Shown here: positions 58,891 through 64,000 of the stretch, in pieces
Numbering within the stretch: position 1 is the stretch's first letter
How the letters are laid out: each line of letters starts with the position of its first letter
The notes under the pieces: generated by a model
What the model saw: only the letters and a program-made list of their open reading frames with translations
Databases searched by the model: none
Told to the model about the DNA's origin: nothing
Assembly: GCA_037389465.1 (NCBI GenBank)
Contig: JAZARR010000185.1
Span: 2,294,001-2,358,000 of the forward strand
Reading direction: 5' to 3'
Length of the DNA: 64,000 bases
Source of the DNA: Baylisascaris procyonis
Taxonomy: Eukaryota > Nematoda > Chromadorea > Rhabditida > Ascarididae
Program-made: the position numbers and the translations under genes

Positions 58891-60684
58891 TACAGTATGC
58901 GCTCTTGCAATTTTATTTCAATTTCAATTTTAATTCTAAAGGAAAGCAGAACCTCTTTTATAGTTTATATCAACAAAGAATGCTTTTAAAATATTTGAAT
59001 ATGAATGAATGATCCTATTCAATTTAATTAAGCACCGAAATATAGCTGAATGAGGTGTGCTAAAATTTACCATAGAGAGAGAGAATTAAACCCATATTAA
59101 TGGACTAATTTTCATATCATTTTGGGGCATTTTTTTGCAGTCGGCTTAGTCTTTTTTGATTGTTGAACATTTCTCCCCTTATTTTGTCTATATTATTCAG
59201 TTTCATCCTCAGATCTCTTAGCAAAAGTTTGAAGGCTTGATGCATAAGATGAATAAACGAACTATGCAATGAAAGATGTGCTCAAGTCAATATCTTTCAT
59301 AAAGTTCGAGAGCTACTTCAGGTGAAACATCCCACTTAACTGCATTAAGCATTTCAATCGTTCAAAATAACTTACCATCAACCATATTTCTTGATGAACA
59401 AATAGTTCAAGCAATTTGTTTCTAGCCGAATTAATTGACAATTTCAATTCAAATAGCAACACCTTAGGTGAATAATTTTTTATTGAGAGTTGCTGGGTGT
59501 AACAATAAGAATAGGAAGCTAACGGAGTGGGTTAAAGCTGTGTTGACACTAAACAAGTGTGCTAGTTGCGAATTGAGTATGCCATTGTAGACGAATGTAG
59601 CTGCTGAAGCAAATAGTGGAGATACAGAGAAGTTAGAGACTAGCTGGCAATATTATCGAACGAGCTGTCTGCAAGAAAAAAAAAAACTGCAAGAAAATTT
59701 GATGTTGATAAGGGATTTTTATTTTTATTTTGCTTAGGTTATTATATAGGTTTGATGCTGTCGAATAATTACTCATTGTAAAACTATGCAGTAATGTTTT
59801 ACTCTAGCCTTCCTTACAAAGTAATACCTTGTAAAGTTGCTAAAGCGAAAAGGGAGATAAAGCTGAATATTTATATATATTTTTTAGGGCCATAGCAAAC
59901 AAATTAAAAACATTTAGTGAAGATTTTCTTGTAGATTCTAGTAATATTTGTTAGTATATAATAATATTCGATAGTGAATAATTCCGACAATATCTGATAG
60001 TAAAGAATAAAAAAAATAGATAAAACAATGAATATGTACAATAAACAATTTTTTTTTAAATAGCTAGGGTTGAAATAGGCAAAATGATGGTGCAATGAAC
60101 CATTGAAATATTAGTACAAAGTAGTCATATATCTATTAAATATTGGTATAGTTATTTGCACATATGAATAGAAGCCAACGATTAAGAACGATAAGGAAAC
60201 TTCAAAAAACCTTCCTTCATTATGCTTGATAATTTAGCAATGAAAATGAATTTAATTCATCATCGATGCCGTGATTATAAATGAAGATTAATTTAAATAC
60301 GCTTAATAGTGAGAGGAAGAAAAATAGGCTTACGAACCAATAGAAAATAACAATAATCAGAGGAAATTAAATCGAATAAATAGAAACCTAAAAATTCAAT
60401 CTAAATAATAAAAATTTGCAAACAAATGCAATGAATAAATAATATGAATAAATTTCTTCAAATGCCATAACATTAAAAAAAAACACCATTTTACCTTGGG
60501 AAATGGTTATTTCACCTGACTGATTTGTTGGGTAATTTTGAGCAGAATGAGAAAGTAAAACGTCCGTGGAGGAAAGCTTTCTGAGTTTTATGTCTCTTTA
60601 AATCTTTTTTTTTTTGGAACAACAACAACAACGAGCTCATAAAGGAGATGAAGAAAAAAGGTTGAAATTAACTCTCTACTCTCT

Positions 60685-60733
<49 letters not shown>

Positions 60734-61078
60734 TGAAAATATTTCCACCACAGGAAACAAAAGAATAGGTGGAGGGATACTGGAATTTGAAATACCCATT
60801 AAATGTCTATTCCATAACGCAACTCTCAATTTTCCACACTGAACTTTTTCGTAGTGAAGAAAAAAAATAAATAAAAATACAAAATATGGCGATAACGACT
60901 AGGTTCAATATGAAGGTTTGTATATATCAAGGCACATATCAATATATCTGCATTAATCAATTTAAACAACAACTAATACGACTATTTCCATTGTAACGTT
61001 TTCTCTCCACCGGCAATTGTTGAATCTTCAAATATACTCGTTTCGTGGGACGATAAATGAGAACGACCTCAGCCTATT
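58891..61078. other. Intergenic region upstream of the dehydrogenase gene
   Basis: About 2.2 kb of AT-rich DNA, no supported gene. Contains a (CT)n tract at 60671-60729. The dehydrogenase promoter should lie at the left end; no element is recognisable. Confidence 0.5.
60671..60729. repeat. (CT)n microsatellite
   Basis: CT dinucleotide run with two early TACT interruptions. Confidence 0.95.
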
Positions 61079-62646
61079 TTAGCTAACTCGTGCTTCCATA
61101 TCGAGAATCTTTTTACGACGTCGATCACCCATCGACATTCGTTCACGTCCACGCCATGATGAATTACAAATTTTAATTAATTGCTCTGCACAACGAAATC
61201 CCTAAAAAATATTCATCTTACGTTAACGCTCTGAAATAATACTGCTATTGCTAAGTAGTGAGATTAAACGAGAATTTCAAAAAATATGAATTTTTAAAAT
61301 TGATCGGTTTCCCACCCATAAAATTTAACTTCCGGATGACGTAAGGAAATTGATGCACACATCCATTTTCAAAAAATCTACAAATATTGGTGATTTATAT
61401 GCGATATTACTATCAGTAATGGATTATAATTAAAGAATGAAAAATCGATGTAAAGATACTAACTTGAATAAGTGAACGCTCTCTTCTAAAGAAATGTTTT
61501 TGATTACGCTCATTGGGATTCATATCGGTTGGCATATATCGTTCACTAATATTAAGTTGTCTATGATAATCGACAATGAATTGTTGTCCAATAATTGTAG
61601 TCGTTAACGTTAAATATTTCTCATCAAACTCGCATAAACCTAATGCCCTTAATTGCTAAATTAAAGAATTATTGCATATTTTAGTTGAAATATGATACGC
61701 CTTACTAATATTTTAATTATTTATTTTTGAAATAAAAATTCAAAATAGATGTATTGATTGTTTGTTGTTTTTTTTTTAATTTTAAATATTGCTCGCTAAA
61801 TTTTCTTTTTCTAGGATCGAAACGAAAGGTCCCGCCGAGATTTGAACTCGGGTCGCAGGATTCAAAGTCCTGAGTGCTAACCGCTACACCACGGGACCAC
61901 ACATGTCGTTGATCTAATTTCAACTCAACTGTACAACCTAGACATACAACAAACGAATAGAATCATACGTTGTAAAGCAAACGATGAGTCTTTGAACGCC
62001 TGGGTTATTTTTTTCGACAAAACGATCCTAACATAAAGTCCCGACACAGTAAGCGTAGAATTGTTATAAGACATTTGCTTCTTTCGTTGTATTCATCTTA
62101 AAGGTGATTTCAATTTCCTATTTCCTAACTCACTACAAATCAACTTGGACACATTATTTACTAAATAATTACCGCAATGAATGGGCGAATAATTTCTACT
62201 GCATATTTCATGACAAATTTCGATCGAAATATCCTCACATTCAACGATTCCACTCTTTGAGCATTTAATTGAAACGTAAATAATGGAATAAATAAATAAA
62301 ATCGATAAAGGCAAGAATAAACTTAAAAAATCAAAAAATGAATAAATAAATTCAAGAGTATTTAATTAATGACCACAAAATATGAGAGTATAAAAATCAA
62401 AAAAAAAAATGCATTAACCGTTTGTAATTGATTAATATTTCGCCGATGCAGCATTTGTTTTGTGATATGATAACCCCAATTTCGATCATATACATCAGCA
62501 AAGAATGCGACAACTTGATCAAAGAATATCACAATAGTGATAATATTGATAACGATTGTTGCCCAAAAAAGAAGCACCGTCTCTGAATTAACGATTACTC
62601 GTCGTAAATGACGTTGTCGATATTCCACACGTGCTATTGGCTCCAT
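61079..62646 (-). CDS. Unidentified one-pass membrane protein; 3' structure uncertain
   Basis: Clear coding blocks, 5' to 3': 62646-62419, 61655-61465 and 61201-61079 with TAA. Block 1 begins MEPIARVEYRQRHLRRVIV, followed by one strong membrane segment (TVLLFWATIVINIITIVIFF) and DVYDRNWGYHITKQMLHRR. It joins in phase to block 2 (LRALGLCEFDEKYLTLTTT, IIGQQFIVDYHRQLNISERY). The last block is basic (SSWRGRERMSMGDRRRKK). Block 2 ends in phase 2 but block 3 is open only in phase 0, so a small exon is missing. A 19-nt candidate at 61377-61359 would restore the frame but has a weak donor. The positive-inside pattern suggests a cytosolic N-terminus. An acceptor at 62657 leaves a 10-nt leader before ATG. 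I do not recognise the family. Confidence 0.6.
61827..61898 (-). tRNA. tRNA-Gln (anticodon TTG)
   Basis: 72-nt cloverleaf on the minus strand. Acceptor stem GGTCCCG/CGGGACC, D stem GTGT/GCAC, anticodon stem CAGGA/TCCTG with loop CTTTGAA (anticodon TTG, reads CAA), T stem CCGAG/CTCGG with loop TTCAAAT, discriminator T. All stems pair fully. Internal A box (TGGTGTAGCGG) and B-box-like GAGTTCAAATC are present, so it should be transcribed by RNA polymerase III. No intron. It lies within an intron of the membrane-protein gene, same strand. No strong run of four T's follows at once. Confidence 0.95.
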
Positions 62647-62656
62647 ACATGCGTAT

Positions 62657-63497
62657 CTGAATCGAATCACCATCAACGTGTTTCCGATGCGATATTAGAT
62701 AGTATGCAGTAAAAGCTAAGACGGCTAATTGGTCAAAATTTCCATCGCTATATGGCTTGGCCATTTGTGGTCAAGAACTAACACTCAAAATACGACGAAA
62801 AATTCAGTTTGCAAGTTTGCAAGACTTATGGAGTTTGCAAGATTGCCCTGCCATATAGTCAGAGCGAGCAAGAGGAATTATTGTACCATGCCGAATGAAA
62901 CATCAACACCCACCAGACTTCTGAGATTTTGGAGGACCTACTTGTTAGATTTGGGATGGGGGAGGGGAGAGGGATTGGAAAAACATGAGGAGTTTAAGAT
63001 ATACATCAATTTCGATGAAAAAACTGCGGTGATTGTTCACCGATGGAAAGGGAGTTTTATGATGAACAAGGAATTAGGATGAAAGAATGAATGGTCCGGC
63101 TAGTCGATGCCTAAATTTGAGCAATAATAAGTTGCTCCGCATTTGGGCTCCTTTAGGGAATGAATTGTATCTTTGATCGGAGTTCAAGTCACGAGAGGTA
63201 CTTTGGAGTACTAGACAAGCGACCGATTTAGTTCGACCTTCCTATGTAAATGAATTTCCAGAGGAGTCTAGCTCCGGAGTCGCTCACAACTGGCTCAAAA
63301 GAAATCCTAGGTGGAGATCTTCTGGCATCTAGCAATTGAATGAAAGGATAACAGAGTTCACGTGGCAAACAGACTAAAAAACCTGACTTATGGCAGCAGC
63401 AATGTTGTATGAGTGAAGGCGTGGAATGTAACGAGTGACGGTAACGATAATATTGACAAGCAAATGGATTATCTCTCGATACAGCTAAATCACATTG
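62657..63497. other. Region upstream of the membrane-protein gene
   Basis: No gene I can support. A 117-codon plus-strand frame (62729-63082) has no splice context or recognisable protein features and overlaps the likely promoter of the minus-strand gene. Confidence 0.4.
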
Positions 63498-63985
63498 CAC
63501 CACATCTCTGAAAATAATCTCTATAATGGTCATCACATTTCTGCAATGGTCATTTCATGCCAAGTGACCATCACCACATCTCTGAAAATAATCTCTATAA
63601 TGGTCATCACATTTCTGCAATGGTCATTTCATGCCAAGTGACCATCACCACATCTCTGAAAATAATCTCTATAATGGTCATCACATTTCTGCAATGGTCA
63701 TTTCATGCCAAGTGACCATCACCACATCTCTGAAAATAATCTCTATAATGGTCATCACATTTCTGCAATGGTCATTTCATGCCAAGTGACCATCACCACA
63801 TCTCTGAAAATAATCTCTATAATGGTCATCACATTTCTGCAATGGTCATTTCATGCCAAGTGACCATCACCACATCTCTGAAAATTATCTCTATAATGGT
63901 CATCACATTTCTGCAATGGTCATCTCATCCCAGATGACCATCACCACATCTCTGAAAATAATCTCTATAGTGGTCATTACATTCA
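63498..63985. repeat. 74-bp satellite-like tandem repeat, about 6.6 copies
   Basis: Copies start at 63498, 63572, 63646, 63720, 63794, 63868 and 63942. The unit begins CACCACATCTCTGAAAATAA and holds two AATGGTCAT sub-repeats. The first five copies are essentially identical; the last ones diverge near the window edge. Confidence 0.97.
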
Positions 63986-64000
63986 CTAAAATATCACTAA

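Noticed and set aside
62729..63082. 117-codon plus-strand open frame
   Set aside because: No domain, signal peptide or splice evidence. It lies in the presumed promoter of a minus-strand gene. The length alone is not convincing.

Overview
This window looks like nuclear DNA of a nematode. It is AT-rich, with small to medium introns, short exons ending in GT donors and starting after TTTNAG or TTNCAG acceptors, and many (TA)n microsatellites. Several start codons lie only 8-40 bases after a good 3' splice site, as expected if mRNAs receive a trans-spliced leader. The proteins I recognise resemble animal families, but the sequence does not let me name the genus. No bacterial genes, CRISPR arrays, rRNA or intact transposons were found.

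Minus-strand genes, in window order: (1) 1312-6880, an AF9/ENL (MLLT1/MLLT3) homologue with an N-terminal YEATS domain, a Lys/Glu-rich linker and a C-terminal AHD; (2) 10933-15089, an unrecognised secreted protein of 247 residues; (3) 27494-31846, a cytosolic 5'-nucleotidase III (NT5C3 type) with two alternative C-termini; (4) 37998-44851, a microsomal epoxide hydrolase (EPHX1 type), 456 residues; (5) 46213-58890, a membrane-anchored short-chain dehydrogenase of the SDR16C (RDH10/HSD17B11/13) type, 316 residues; (6) 61079-62646, an unrecognised one-pass membrane protein, with a tRNA-Gln(TTG) in one of its introns. For genes 1-5 I joined every exon by hand. All junctions are in phase and the summed lengths are multiples of three.

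Plus-strand genes: a two-finger CCCH zinc-finger protein (49977-57343) sits entirely inside one 8.7-kb intron of the dehydrogenase gene on the opposite strand. The end of a Lys/Glu-repeat (KEKE) protein lies at about 23062-24392; its 5' end was not found. An orphan C-terminal exon lies at 21671-21805.

The rest is AT-rich intergenic or intronic DNA with tandem repeats: 74-bp units at the right edge, 35-bp, 18-bp, 17-bp and 16-bp minisatellites, a 330-bp (TTTTA)n tract, and two perfect hairpins. I see no functional pathway joining the genes. Nucleotidase, epoxide hydrolase and dehydrogenase are all metabolic enzymes, but they are spaced like independent genes, not an operon. The most notable points are the nested zinc-finger gene, alternative last exons in two genes, a Glu-to-Asp change in the epoxide hydrolase charge relay, and a changed YEATS pocket residue.
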